This document shows, piece by piece, positions 46,106 through 55,802 of a DNA stretch of 64,000 nucleotides. The notes beneath the pieces were generated by a model. The model worked only from the letters and a program-made list of their open reading frames with translations, made no database searches and was not told the origin of the DNA. How positions within the stretch are numbered: position 1 is the first letter of the stretch; each line of letters starts with the position of its first letter. The translations under genes and the position numbers were made by a program. Source of the DNA: Shewanella nanhaiensis (GTDB lineage: Bacteria > Pseudomonadota > Gammaproteobacteria > Enterobacterales > Shewanellaceae); assembly GCF_019457885.1 (NCBI RefSeq), contig NZ_JAHZST010000004.1:248001-312000 (forward strand), written 5' to 3'.

Positions 46106-47845
46106 CTAAACTTGCCCTGAACGTATCTCTTTTTGTAATGCCCCCCAACCGATAACGCCGACTATCTTCTCTTTGTGCTCTTGGTAGATGTAGACCTCGC
46201 CACGCCGCTCTTTTGAGAGAATGGCGTAAACCTCATTTAGGGTGGCTGTATCGGGCAAGCCTTCGATGGGATGGCGGGTGAGAGCGCTCTCCTCATCGGC
46301 GAGTTGCATCTCAAGTTGTAGCATCTCCATCTGTCCTTGAGCGTTGCGTACCAGCACTGAACGGCCTTCGGCGCGTTTAAGCACCTCAAGCAGGAGTTCA
46401 TCATTATCGGTGACAATCACCATACGCTTGTCCATTAGGGCGCGTACACCTATTTTCTGTAGCGCTTGTTCAACCGCAGAGACACGATAGTCTAATCCCA
46501 TAATGTCTAACTGTTTGAGAAAGAGCGATTTCGTGTTGAAGGCCTGGTGCGCGACTAGAAAGGCCGGAATACTGACGAACATGGCTGGCAGTATAATCGA
46601 GGGATCATTGGTCATCTCGAGTAGGGCGACCAGCGCCGCCAATGGTGCACTGAGACACACCCCCATGATAGCTGTCATGCCTATGATGGTGTAAAGGCCG
46701 ATATAGGGGGCAATCGAGGGGAAGAGCAGAGCACTGAACAGGGCTAAGATGGCACCAATCAGAGCGCCTATTCCAAACAGTGGGCCGATGATCCCACCAG
46801 GAATACCGAGCCCGATAGCAGCGATAGTGGCGATAATTTTACCAATTAAGAGTGCGCTTAAAAAAAGAATACTAGGGTGCTCACTGATGGCTTGATCGAT
46901 CGCAAGGTCGCCACTGCCAAGCGCTTCAGGCAGGAAGATACCTACGATAGTTGTGACGATACCCGCGAGCAAAACCCGATAGATAAGTGGCCAGTTCTGA
47001 CCTGTTTGAGTCACCTTTAAAAGTGATGAGTTAAATAGAGCTGCGATACAACCTAAGATTAGTCCACAGATTGCTAATATTGGGTATTGGGTGAAGGGGA
47101 TATGGGTGATGCCTATCTGATCATATTCATGTATGTTGCCGAACACCAGCTGGTTTGTCACAGTGCCACAGATAGCGGCAATGATAATGGGGAAAAAGTA
47201 GTGCACTTTATATTCGCGCAGGACAACTTCAAATACAAAAATCACAGCCGCTAGTGGGGTATTAAAGGTGGCAGCGATACCTGCGGCGATGCCACTGGCG
47301 CACATAATACGTACGCTGTTGTCCGGCAGTTTAAATTTTTCGGCCAATACACTGGCTGTGACTGCGCCCAGATGGATGACGGGCCCCTCTCGACCGACTG
47401 AGAAGTTAGTGGCTAAAGCGAATAGCGCCTGAAAAAACTGGCTGGGTGCAGATTGCAGAGGGAGTTTACCGTAGTGGAGCTTTACCCTGTGTAAAACATA
47501 AGCGATTCCCATGCGTTTGTAACGTTTAGAGCTTATTCGTGCGACAAACCAGATCAAAACTGAGCCGATAAGCGGTAATAAGACTCGCCAGTCGTCAACT
47601 ATCTCAGTAAAATCCAGCTCACTGGTTTCGGTAAAGGTGTTGATCCACAGCAGCAATAGGCGAAATAGGATGATCACAGCCGATGCCATCAGGGCGAACA
47701 ATAAGGCGAGTATGGAGAGCTGCAGGCTTATCTTAGCCTGAGATAGCGTATCTTTAAGATCAGACTTTAGGTATATCTGCCATTTGGCTCGGGTTTTCTT
47801 CAGTCTATAGAGCACAAGCGCCTTCCAGTACATCCTTTGTCGCAA
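46106..47845 (-). CDS. ClC-family chloride channel/transporter with CBS domains
   Basis: A 579-residue membrane protein. The ClC core has GREGP (residues 151-155) with the gating Glu153, 'FNTPLAAVIFVFE' and 'GLGIPGGIIGPLFGIGA'. The first GSGIP motif is degenerate here. A C-terminal pair of CBS domains (about residues 440-570, starting 'IGVRALMDKRMVIVTDNDE') should bind adenine nucleotides. The family exchanges or conducts chloride and aids acid resistance. E. coli has clcA beside hemL and erpA; here the erpA side is kept. The absence of GSGIP leaves the ion selectivity open. Confidence 0.88.
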   Translation of the reverse strand: MRQRMYWKALVLYRLKKTRAKWQIYLKSDLKDTLSQAKISLQLSILALLFALMASAVIILFRLLLLWINTFTETSELDFTEIVDDWRVLLPLIGSVLIWFVARISSKRYKRMGIAYVLHRVKLHYGKLPLQSAPSQFFQALFALATNFSVGREGPVIHLGAVTASVLAEKFKLPDNSVRIMCASGIAAGIAATFNTPLAAVIFVFEVVLREYKVHYFFPIIIAAICGTVTNQLVFGNIHEYDQIGITHIPFTQYPILAICGLILGCIAALFNSSLLKVTQTGQNWPLIYRVLLAGIVTTIVGIFLPEALGSGDLAIDQAISEHPSILFLSALLIGKIIATIAAIGLGIPGGIIGPLFGIGALIGAILALFSALLFPSIAPYIGLYTIIGMTAIMGVCLSAPLAALVALLEMTNDPSIILPAMFVSIPAFLVAHQAFNTKSLFLKQLDIMGLDYRVSAVEQALQKIGVRALMDKRMVIVTDNDELLLEVLKRAEGRSVLVRNAQGQMEMLQLEMQLADEESALTRHPIEGLPDTATLNEVYAILSKERRGEVYIYQEHKEKIVGVIGWGALQKEIRSGQV

Positions 47846-47912
47846 TCATGATTGAATGAGACAAGAGTTAATATAAGATATTAAAACTATTAAGAGAAGA
47901 GGTTGTTAGTTC

Positions 47913-48830
47913 ATGTCAAATTATCATCGTTGGGTCGATCGTATGCAAATGATTGAGCGCAAGATCAGACCATCGAGTGTGTACCTCTTATTTCTCGTCT
48001 TGGTCGCGTTTGCCCTTGGTGGCTTGAGCATGAGTCTCTGGTTCGATCACAATCAACCTAAAACCCAGAGTAACACAGATGAGATTCAAAAATGGACTCG
48101 AGAGCTCAATGCTCAGGCTCAGGTGCTTGCGTCTAGGAATTTAGAACTGGTGCTGGAGCGGGAAACCAGCGATAAGATGCAGCAGATGTTTGCCGAGCAG
48201 CACCATAAACAGCGTGAGTTGGAGCGAGAGCTTAATTTCTATCGTAGCATTATGGCGCCCGAGAGCAGTGCCGATGGCGTGACGATTGAAGCCATTGAGC
48301 TAACTCCCAGTATATTGCCGAGGCAGTACCGCATTCAGCTTATTCTTACTCAGTTACAGAAACGTAAGCAGTCACTAAAGGGTAAGTCATCGATCATCTT
48401 GGTTGGTCAACAGGCGGGGAAAGTTGTCGAGTTAGATGTCGCAGAACTGCTGGGCGATAAAAAGGTGTTTGATTTTAAGTTTCGCTACTTTCAGATCTTA
48501 GAGGCTGAAGTCACTCTACCTGAAGGGTTTGAACTCTCTCGGGTAAAAGCCAAGGTTAAGGTTCCTTCGAGCCGTTGGACCAAGGGCTCAGAGTCAGAGG
48601 TTGAATACAGTGCGCAGCAACTTCTGCCGCAACTGGTGACTGCCGACAAGAGCTCTGACGATGCCGACATTAAGGAAGCGTTGAAAAATACACTAGAATT
48701 TAAAGAGCCGGAGGCGGATAATAAACCTGAGTCAGTTGATGTGATAAAGGTTCCCGCTGTTGATACATTAACTCTTGAGGTGAAAGCTGGTGATGCTGTC
48801 AGTGGATCGGTGAATGAGTCACAGAAATAG
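47913..48830 (+). CDS. DUF6776-family inner-membrane protein
   Basis: A 305-residue protein with one membrane helix at about residues 22-44, then a coiled coil (about 55-110) and a beta-rich periplasmic domain ('QYRIQLILTQLQKRKQSLKG'). The C-terminal 60 residues are acidic and low-complexity. The pattern matches DUF6776, found beside erpA in many gammaproteobacteria; its role is not known. It is divergent from the ClC gene and precedes erpA by 100 bases. Confidence 0.78.
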   Translation: MSNYHRWVDRMQMIERKIRPSSVYLLFLVLVAFALGGLSMSLWFDHNQPKTQSNTDEIQKWTRELNAQAQVLASRNLELVLERETSDKMQQMFAEQHHKQRELERELNFYRSIMAPESSADGVTIEAIELTPSILPRQYRIQLILTQLQKRKQSLKGKSSIILVGQQAGKVVELDVAELLGDKKVFDFKFRYFQILEAEVTLPEGFELSRVKAKVKVPSSRWTKGSESEVEYSAQQLLPQLVTADKSSDDADIKEALKNTLEFKEPEADNKPESVDVIKVPAVDTLTLEVKAGDAVSGSVNESQK

Positions 48831-48930
48831 AAAGAGATAAGCAAATACCCAAGCCGTTAGGGTATAATACTTGAACAAAATGGTCAGGTATCGGATAATC
48901 CCGCGCAGTTAATCGATGTAAGAGGTACTA

Positions 48931-49299
48931 ATGTCTGAAGAGATAGCTGAACAAGCGACAGAACAAGATGAGTTGCCAATCCAGTTTACGGATGCAGCAG
49001 CATCAAAGGTGAAAACCCTGCTCGAAGAAGAGGAAAATGATGCGCTGAAACTGCGAGTATATGTTACCGGTGGTGGCTGTTCTGGTTTTCAGTATGGTTT
49101 TACTTTCGATGAGAAAGTGAATGAAGGTGACTTTACTGTTGAAAAGCAGGGCGTACAGCTTGTTGTCGATCCTATGAGCCTGCAGTATTTAGTGGGTGGC
49201 GAGGTTGATTATACTTCAGGCCTAGAAGGTTCTCGTTTCTTCGTGAAAAACCCTAATGCAACGACGACCTGTGGTTGTGGTGCGAGCTTCTCTGTGTAA
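48931..49299 (+). CDS. erpA: Iron-sulfur cluster insertion protein ErpA
   Basis: A 122-residue A-type carrier that delivers Fe-S clusters to enzymes of isoprenoid synthesis and respiration. The three cluster ligands are Cys50 (GGGCSG), Cys114 and Cys116 ([10 protein letters not shown]). It is 8 residues longer than E. coli ErpA at the N terminus. A terminator follows. It lies after the DUF6776 gene with its own AGAGGT ribosome binding site. Confidence 0.95.
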   Translation: MSEEIAEQATEQDELPIQFTDAAASKVKTLLEEEENDALKLRVYVTGGGCSGFQYGFTFDEKVNEGDFTVEKQGVQLVVDPMSLQYLVGGEVDYTSGLEGSRFFVKNPNATTTCGCGASFSV

Positions 49300-49321
49300 T
49301 TGGTATTACCATCAATTGGTA
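49299..49321. repeat. Paired ATTGGTA motifs after erpA
   Basis: ATTGGTA occurs at 49299-49305 and 49315-49321, 16 bases apart, with TTACCA between. It resembles the palindrome at 10183-10196 and may be a remnant of the same intergenic motif. Confidence 0.35.
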
Positions 49322-49336
49322 GGTATCACAGAGATT

Positions 49337-49364
49337 AAAAAGCCAGCTTTCGCTGGCTTTTTTT
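49337..49364 (+). terminator. erpA terminator
   Basis: AAAAAGCCAGC pairs with GCTGGCTTTTT around TTTC and is followed by further T residues. Confidence 0.85.
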
Positions 49365-49466
49365 ATGCCCAGAGATCAGGGATGAGCACTATGGGCTTTG
49401 TGTCTGGCATCTCTATCTGCTTCTGTATGTTTATACTCGCAACTTTCTGTGCTTCGAAAGCTGGCG

Positions 49467-49976
49467 CTAACTCATGATATTCATGTTTATCTTACTGTTA
49501 AAATAAGCTTTTACCTTGGGAGTAAAGGCTATCCATACTTGGAGCATGGAGAGTAAGATCAAGATGGCGAAGATGATGTAATCTGGCACTTTCGCTTCAA
49601 GTTCGCCTAGTCTGAATATCGAAGGGTTGCCGACAACTAGGTTATCTGGATCGTAGAGGATAACAGGTAACATACTGACCAGTCCTAGCTGTATCACAGT
49701 ATAGCCCTGAAGCATATACATGGCGGTTCTCTGACGACCAAGAATGGCAACGACCATCATCAAGGTTAAGACGCAAAAGAGAACCCCCTGTTTTGCGACT
49801 ATGCCACTGATGGAAGCAATAGCGAAGAAGAGGCACAGGGCCCCAAGCCTCTTAGGTAGTTTAGCCTTACTTTTAGCAAGCTCAGCAGCGCTCGCCTTAG
49901 GCTGTTCTTGATTGCCTGTATCGCTGACAGTCTCAGTAACTGCCTCTTCAACCGGTTTTGAGGTGTGACTCTCCAC
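49467..49976 (-). CDS. Hypothetical membrane protein
   Basis: A 169-residue protein with a charged, Lys/Glu-rich N terminus (about 40 residues) and four hydrophobic helices in the rest. No domain is recognised. It starts 20 bases after the DUF2750 gene on the same strand and probably shares its transcript. Confidence 0.7.
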   Translation of the reverse strand: MESHTSKPVEEAVTETVSDTGNQEQPKASAAELAKSKAKLPKRLGALCLFFAIASISGIVAKQGVLFCVLTLMMVVAILGRQRTAMYMLQGYTVIQLGLVSMLPVILYDPDNLVVGNPSIFRLGELEAKVPDYIIFAILILLSMLQVWIAFTPKVKAYFNSKINMNIMS

Positions 49977-49995
49977 GTGGTGCTCCTGCGTTTAT

Positions 49996-50373
49996 TTAGT
50001 GCTTCTGCTGCTTTTTAGGTGCTAAACGCTGCTCAACATCGTAAGGTTCGATAACCACACCAAGATCATCTTGAACTGGGTAAACCGCAACAAAAAGATC
50101 ATCATCTTGCATACCAGGAACCCAACGCTCTAACCACTCGTCCAGTGGGATTGAGAGTGCTGTACAATCTTTCCAGTCATCAACGGCCCATGAGTTTGCC
50201 GCTTCTTCACTTGGCCACATAGGGATGCAGTCTTCATCATCTGTGGTTAGCATGACGCAACCATCATTGTCCTGTAGCGTCCAAAGTGTTTTATGCACCT
50301 TTGCCTGCTCGACAAAGTAGTCATAACGGGCTTCGGGTGTCATTTGACTTGCATCTTTTGCGCTTTTACTCAT
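49996..50373 (-). CDS. DUF2750 family protein
   Basis: A 125-residue soluble acidic protein with the DUF2750 pattern: 'RYDYFVEQAKVHKTLWTLQDNDGCVM' followed by 'CIPMWPSEEAANSWAVDDWKD' and 'PLDEWLERWVPGM'. The family is common in gammaproteobacteria and has no settled function. It precedes the small membrane protein gene. Confidence 0.85.
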   Translation of the reverse strand: MSKSAKDASQMTPEARYDYFVEQAKVHKTLWTLQDNDGCVMLTTDDEDCIPMWPSEEAANSWAVDDWKDCTALSIPLDEWLERWVPGMQDDDLFVAVYPVQDDLGVVIEPYDVEQRLAPKKQQKH

Positions 50374-50483
50374 GGTGATATCTCATCTATTTGCTGGGCT
50401 CTTGGCCAATTGCTGCTGATAATAACATCTCACCGGAAGGAAGCTAAAAGATTTCGTGTTTGGATCTGCTTTTTTACAGAAGC

Positions 50484-50513
50484 GAAATAAAAACGACGCT
50501 TTGCGCGCCGTTT
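50484..50513 (-). terminator. aqpZ terminator
   Basis: On the minus strand AAACGGCGC pairs with GCGTCGTTT (one G-T wobble) and is followed by TTTTATTT. It lies 30 bases beyond the aqpZ stop. Confidence 0.75.
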
Positions 50514-50542
50514 AAGTATCACTTGGTATTACTTTTTAGTGA

Positions 50543-51241
50543 CTAGTTCTCTTTAGTGTTGAAGAACTTGTAGATGAAGCCGGCAATAATGGCGCCAGCG
50601 ATGGGGGCAACCCAAAACAGCCAGAGTTGAGAGATTGCCCAGTCACCGACAAAGAGTGCTGGACCCGTACTACGAGCCGGGTTCACAGATGTGTTAGTGA
50701 CAGGAATACTGATAAGGTGGATTAAGGTGAGCCCCAGACCGATAGCGATAGGAGCAAAGCCTTGTGGAGCGCGAGCATCGGTAGCACCTAAAATGATAAG
50801 CAGGAAGAATAGCGTCATGACTATCTCAGTCACTAAGGCTGAGGTCATGGTGTAACCGCCCGGTGAATGTGCGCCGTAACCATTTGAGGCAAAACCGTCG
50901 GCTAGGCTGAAATCGGCATTACCCGATGCGATTAGATATAAGATACCAGCGCCGGCAATACCACCTGCTACCTGAGCGATAATATAGGGAACAAGTTCAT
51001 TGGCGGGAAAGCGTCCGCCAGCCCATAGGCCAAAAGAGACGGCAGGGTTAAGGTGACACCCAGAGATATGGCCAACAGCGTAGGCCATAGTGAGCACCGT
51101 TAGGCCGAAAGCAAATGCCACACCTAACAGACCGATTCCAACTTCGGGAAAAGCGGCGGCGATGACGGCACTGCCACATCCACCTAAAACAAGCCAAAGG
51201 GTACCAATAAATTCAGCAGCCATTTTTTGAGTCATATTCAT
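50543..51241 (-). CDS. aqpZ: Aquaporin Z
   Basis: A 232-residue water channel, matching E. coli AqpZ (231). Both NPA boxes are present, 'HLNPAVSFG' and '[11 protein letters not shown]', the latter with the conserved Arg of the selectivity filter. Six membrane helices can be counted. It permits fast water flow in osmotic change, in keeping with the nearby betaine genes. It has its own terminator and appears monocistronic. Confidence 0.95.
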   Translation of the reverse strand: MNMTQKMAAEFIGTLWLVLGGCGSAVIAAAFPEVGIGLLGVAFAFGLTVLTMAYAVGHISGCHLNPAVSFGLWAGGRFPANELVPYIIAQVAGGIAGAGILYLIASGNADFSLADGFASNGYGAHSPGGYTMTSALVTEIVMTLFFLLIILGATDARAPQGFAPIAIGLGLTLIHLISIPVTNTSVNPARSTGPALFVGDWAISQLWLFWVAPIAGAIIAGFIYKFFNTKEN

Positions 51242-51412
51242 TTAAACATTCCTTTTGTTTTGTCGCCCTCCCCATATCATATGTGTTATCGGGGAGTAAC
51301 GTGCAAAAAGTAGACTCTATTACTGTACGCATTACTACACAAATGGAAAGTAAAATTTATATTTTATGCTTTTGGCTGTGCTGCTTTCAGAGTTAATCAC
51401 TGCGGTTTTATT

Positions 51413-52807
51413 CTATTTCCCATTAACATCCTGCGGGTCCATTATCTCGATTAATTTAGCTGCTATCTCGGTATTATCCATATGTCCGTTGAAATATTGC
51501 TGGCCTCTGCCATAGGCAAAAATGGGCACATCAATAGCGGTATGGCCACCGGTTGTCCAGCCTGTGTAGGTGGCTTTATCAATAAAGATTTTCAACTCTT
51601 TCTCTATCGCTTTTAGTGCTTTAGCTTGTTTTGTACCATCTTTAAGGATAAGTCGCAGTGAGTTCATTTCTCTGGCATCGATCTCAAACTGAATATGCTG
51701 AGCTAAAAATGTGGAGAAGGACTCGCTCTTCTCAAGAACACTTGTATCGGCCATTAACAGGTGTGCGATACCCTTGGGTAGAGTGGTGACTTGCTGAAGT
51801 AGTCTCCCTTTCCACTGATATTTACCGCTACGTCCTAGTGTCAGCCCGCCTGTCGAGTGATCTGCTGTTGCAATAAGTAAAGTATCAGGGTTGGCGTCAA
51901 TATAGGCCTTTACCAGTTCGAGGGTATTGGCAAAGTCATGCATCTCACCCATGGCGCAGACGATATCATTTTTATGACCGCACCAATCTATTTGGCTGGC
52001 TTCAACCATGAGCACAAAAGGTGATTTTTTAGCGCTAAGCAGATCAAGGGATTTGCGGGTCATGGATGTTAATCGTAAAGGATCATCACTACCGAGTGCA
52101 TAAGCTAGCCCTTTAGGGGCAAAAAGGCCTAAAGCCGGAAGTGACTTTATCGTGTTTAACTCATCAAGTTTATCGATATATTGATAACCAAGCTGGGTAA
52201 ACTCTTGAGTTAAGTCTCTATCTTCTCTGACAAAATACTTTGTGCCTCCCCCTAGCATCAAATCGGCTATCGGCTGGTCATTGATTAAGTTATCTAGGTA
52301 GCTATCGGCTATCTCATCGTAGTTTCGTCGGCTTTCGTTATGGGCTAAAAAGCTAGCTGGGGTTGCATGGTTTATCTGTGAGGTGACAACCACTGCGGTT
52401 GTTTTACCTTGAGCTTTGGCTATCTCAAAAAGGGTTGTGATTGGTGTGTGCTGATGATCGACAGAGATAGCCCCGTTGTAGGTTTTACTGCTGGTGGCCA
52501 AGGCTGTGGCTGAGGCTGCGGAGTCGGTCACATAGGTGTCATCATCTGGGTAGGTGCTGGAGCTGCCCACAAGGAGGCGATCAAAGATGGTTTTTTCGAC
52601 CGTTTTAGTCTCTGGGTTATCTGCATAGTAACGGTATGCCGATGTATAAGCTGGCCCCATGCCATCGCCAATGAGGTAGATGATATTTTTCGGTAGCTGA
52701 TCTGTTGCCATTGCAAGACTGGATTGGGGATTTTGTGCTAACACTTGCATTGAAAGAATAGAGCAACAAATAGCTGATAAAGTAAGGCGTTTGTTGAGAT
52801 GAAACAT
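51413..52807 (-). CDS. Alkaline phosphatase (PhoA family)
   Basis: A 464-residue secreted enzyme with signal peptide (cleavage near residue 24). The nucleophile Ser96 is in 'YVTDSAASATALAT'; 'IYLIGDGMG' carries a metal-ligand Asp (48) and 'ATADHSTGGLT' and 'TGGHTA' the remaining metal ligands. It hydrolyses phosphate monoesters in the periplasm. No Pho box was seen upstream, so phosphate control is not shown. It follows the S9 peptidase gene on the same strand by about 100 bases. Confidence 0.92.
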   Translation of the reverse strand: MFHLNKRLTLSAICCSILSMQVLAQNPQSSLAMATDQLPKNIIYLIGDGMGPAYTSAYRYYADNPETKTVEKTIFDRLLVGSSSTYPDDDTYVTDSAASATALATSSKTYNGAISVDHQHTPITTLFEIAKAQGKTTAVVVTSQINHATPASFLAHNESRRNYDEIADSYLDNLINDQPIADLMLGGGTKYFVREDRDLTQEFTQLGYQYIDKLDELNTIKSLPALGLFAPKGLAYALGSDDPLRLTSMTRKSLDLLSAKKSPFVLMVEASQIDWCGHKNDIVCAMGEMHDFANTLELVKAYIDANPDTLLIATADHSTGGLTLGRSGKYQWKGRLLQQVTTLPKGIAHLLMADTSVLEKSESFSTFLAQHIQFEIDAREMNSLRLILKDGTKQAKALKAIEKELKIFIDKATYTGWTTGGHTAIDVPIFAYGRGQQYFNGHMDNTEIAAKLIEIMDPQDVNGK

Positions 52808-52873
52808 AAATTACTTCCCGAAAAATAGACTATCTAGAGTGTGAGAAAACCATAGCGTTAAGAGGCGTTTGTT

Positions 52874-52904
52874 GCCGCCGAAACCTTAAATTAATTTCAG
52901 CGGC
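52874..52904 (-). other. Hairpin between S9 peptidase and phosphatase genes
   Basis: On the minus strand GCCGCTGAAA pairs with TTTCGGCGGC, with one T-G pair. No T-run follows, so it may attenuate, not end, transcription into the phosphatase gene. Confidence 0.4.
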
Positions 52905-52912
52905 GAATCGAC

Positions 52913-55462
52913 TCAGTGAAGTGACACTTGAGGTGTTAAAGCTTTACTATTTGAGCGCCCACTTCCGCCTGTTAGCTTTGGTTGCTGTAGGTGCTGTTCA
53001 AGCCAGCTTTCCTGCTCCCAAAGCATATGGAGAATGGACTCTTTTGCTTTATAACTGTGACTTTCATAGGGGAAGGTGGTCAATCTTGCTTGTCCACCAA
53101 GTCCACGGATAGCTTTGAATAAACGAGCGGATTGCATCGGGTAGGTGCCTGAGTTTGAATCCATCTCTCCATGCATCAGTAGCAGGGGCTCATCAATTTT
53201 ATCGGCATGGGTAAAGGGAGAGATCTGTTGATATAGGCTAGGTGCTTCCCAGTAGTTACGCTTTTCATGTTGAAAGCCGAAGGGAGTTAAGCTTCGATTA
53301 TAGGCGCCACTTCTGGCGATGCCTGCGGCAAATAGATCTGAGTGAGCCAAGAGGTTTGCGACCATAAATGCGCCGTAGGAGTGGCCACCGATGGCTACTC
53401 TATCTCTGTCAGCAACGCCCATGGTGACGAGTGTGTCGATAGCGGCTTGGGCATTGTTGACCAGTTGAGTTCTGAAACTGTCATTGGGCTTATCTTTCCC
53501 TTCGCCTATGATGGGCATGGCTACGCGATCGAACACAGCAAATCCGTTAGCAACAAATGGGACTGGTCCTTTGGCACTTATCTGTGTGTACTGATTCTCA
53601 GAGTAATTAACCTGACTCGCCACTTCGGTATTCTTATACTCTCGAGGGTAGGCCCACATTAATACTGGCAGTGGACCATCCTCTTGCTTGTAGTTTGAGG
53701 GCAGATAAAGCACGCCAGAGAGCGGTACGCCATCTTCACGTTTGTATTTTACAAGCTGTCTGCTCATCCCTTTAAATGCATTGAGTGACTGAGGGTTGCG
53801 GTATAAAACTTTCTCTTTTCCAGATTCGACGTCGAGCAGAACTAGGTGTGAAGGCGTGTCATTGGATTGCCGGTTTAGTACTAAGGTGAGAGGCTGAAGA
53901 TCTATCACATACCTCACGGTTTCAAGCTGCTTATCTGATGAACGCCATAGTGTATTAGAGAGGTAGTCAGTGGGCTGCTCATCTATGTTTTTTAAGGTGA
54001 GGGACTTTAAGAATGGTTGATAGCCCTGGGGAGATGCACCGAGTCCATAGTGAAGTAAGGTGTTATTTTCCATATGAAATACACGGCCTAAAGGCTTACC
54101 ATCATTATAGGCTTGGGTACGGTAAAGTTTTCCGGGATCTTTATAGGTGTCGCGTATGGCTTTTTGATACCAAAGAGCTAGCTGAGGTTCACTGCTCGCT
54201 TCTGTATTGAGAAAGCTCACTCTCATCTGTTTTTTGTCTGAATGACGCTCAGTGATCAGCGCCCTGTTTTGCTCTCCCCATGTTATCTGGCTGATCCTCC
54301 AGGGAGTGTTAACTAAAGGTTTAGGGGGGAGATTGAAAGGAGCATCGAGTTGCAGTAGTTGATCTCTGTGAGACGCTTTGACTCTGCTGTCTCCTCTGTC
54401 CAAAGCTTTGACAAAGGCTAAGGTACTGGGTTTGTCGCTGCGCCAATGTATCATGCGAGGACCTTTCCTAACCGAGTCACTTCCTGGCGGCCGGTATTCA
54501 CTGCTCTCTAGTGAGGCCAAAGTTGACAGCTTTTTACCTGATGTATAAAAAATCTCTACCGATTGTGCGAAATCATAATACTTAACCATATGGGAAAATG
54601 GTGGTGCGATGCGTTTTACCAGTAAGTAGTTGTCATCAGGAGATAGTTGATAACTGAGATTTATCCCCGGCTCGCCTATGTTGGTGGTCTTGCCATCAAG
54701 TGAGATTAGGGTCAGTTGGCTAGTCGTTAATGCGCTGAATCTTACTTCATCACTAGGGTTTTTAAGCAGATCTTGATAGGTCCTTCTGGGGGCTTTTTTT
54801 CCTAATGTCTCGCTGATGTTAGGGGTGATACTTATAGAGTTAGTTTTAATGTTCGGTGTTTTAGTCGCAAGGTTAGTGATCACTCCCTTACTGCTGTTTA
54901 GCCAGTAGTAGTTAAGCCCAAGTGTAGCGTTAAGTCGTTTTGGGTTTATGACTTTGGTGAGCTTAGTTTCTATCTCATAGAGGTAGAGATCGGCGCCTGT
55001 ATCTGAAAGCCCGATAAAGCTTAGATAGCGACTGTCGGGTGAAAATTGAACATTGGTTAATTCAACGCTTGGTGGGATCTCAATGCTAATAGGTGCTTGG
55101 CTTAACTCTGTGTTATCAGCCCCCGATTTACTTAGGTTTACTTGCTTTAAATTAACGAGTTCTATGTTGAGATAGCTGAACTTTACTCGGCTAGGAATAA
55201 GCTGTTTTGGGGATAATCTGAGTCCAGCAAGCTTGAGTTCTTCCCGTGCTAAATGCTCAATCGATGGGTGGGTTTTAGGGGTAAGAATTGCCAGCCATTG
55301 TCCGTTGTCAGATAAACGTGTACTGACTTTTTTTGTCTGTTTAACCACATCTTGCAGAGGCTTTGAGGGAAGTTGGTATTCACTACTGAATAGGGGAGGA
55401 GTGAAGATAAGTAGTGTTGAACATGCGATTAAAGCATACCTTGCAAAGGTGGGATGGAACAT
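52913..55462 (-). CDS. Prolyl oligopeptidase-family (S9) serine peptidase, glutamyl-endopeptidase-like
   Basis: An 849-residue secreted peptidase: signal peptide (residues 1-26), a beta-propeller (about 45-560) and an alpha/beta hydrolase domain. The triad is Ser695 (GGHSYGAF), Asp768 (HGEMDSNSG) and His802 (YESHSY). 'FPYESHSYKAKESILHMLWEQ' closely resembles chloroplast glutamyl endopeptidases (S9D), a better match than prolyl oligopeptidase itself. The substrate is inferred to be peptides in the periplasm. The divergent winged-helix regulator with a similar propeller is a candidate regulator. Confidence 0.88.
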   Translation of the reverse strand: MFHPTFARYALIACSTLLIFTPPLFSSEYQLPSKPLQDVVKQTKKVSTRLSDNGQWLAILTPKTHPSIEHLAREELKLAGLRLSPKQLIPSRVKFSYLNIELVNLKQVNLSKSGADNTELSQAPISIEIPPSVELTNVQFSPDSRYLSFIGLSDTGADLYLYEIETKLTKVINPKRLNATLGLNYYWLNSSKGVITNLATKTPNIKTNSISITPNISETLGKKAPRRTYQDLLKNPSDEVRFSALTTSQLTLISLDGKTTNIGEPGINLSYQLSPDDNYLLVKRIAPPFSHMVKYYDFAQSVEIFYTSGKKLSTLASLESSEYRPPGSDSVRKGPRMIHWRSDKPSTLAFVKALDRGDSRVKASHRDQLLQLDAPFNLPPKPLVNTPWRISQITWGEQNRALITERHSDKKQMRVSFLNTEASSEPQLALWYQKAIRDTYKDPGKLYRTQAYNDGKPLGRVFHMENNTLLHYGLGASPQGYQPFLKSLTLKNIDEQPTDYLSNTLWRSSDKQLETVRYVIDLQPLTLVLNRQSNDTPSHLVLLDVESGKEKVLYRNPQSLNAFKGMSRQLVKYKREDGVPLSGVLYLPSNYKQEDGPLPVLMWAYPREYKNTEVASQVNYSENQYTQISAKGPVPFVANGFAVFDRVAMPIIGEGKDKPNDSFRTQLVNNAQAAIDTLVTMGVADRDRVAIGGHSYGAFMVANLLAHSDLFAAGIARSGAYNRSLTPFGFQHEKRNYWEAPSLYQQISPFTHADKIDEPLLLMHGEMDSNSGTYPMQSARLFKAIRGLGGQARLTTFPYESHSYKAKESILHMLWEQESWLEQHLQQPKLTGGSGRSNSKALTPQVSLH

Positions 55463-55802
55463 TCTTATCTCCTGAAGATGAGAAAGTAGTAAGTCGGAGT
55501 TAACTACTATTGAGACGCCTGCTTTGTTTTACTTCTTAGTGAGTAGCGTCTGCATTTAGTTAAAATTTGAGCCGATTATAAGCTGGTTATACTTGTAGTG
55601 AATTTGGTTGATTACAGCAATCTTCCTTGGGTCGTTTATTTGTTGTTTATACATCTATTTAACATCTATGTCATTGTTTATCAATTGCTTATCTATTACT
55701 TTGGAGGTTAATGCTTGCTTGTATCTGTGTTGAATAGATGTAAAATCTAAGATTAGGACTTGAGAAAAATAAAAACGAATTCAAGACAAGTTGGGGAGCT
55801 CA
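55463..55802. other. 340-base divergent promoter region
   Basis: AT-rich space between the S9 peptidase gene and the winged-helix regulator gene. No open frame or clear operator is recognised. GGGGAG at 55793-55798 is the regulator's ribosome binding site. Confidence 0.4.

Noticed and set aside
52808..52912. Pho box upstream of the alkaline phosphatase gene
   Set aside because: No CTGTCAT-type direct repeats were found, and the short gap suggests it is partly read from the peptidase gene.
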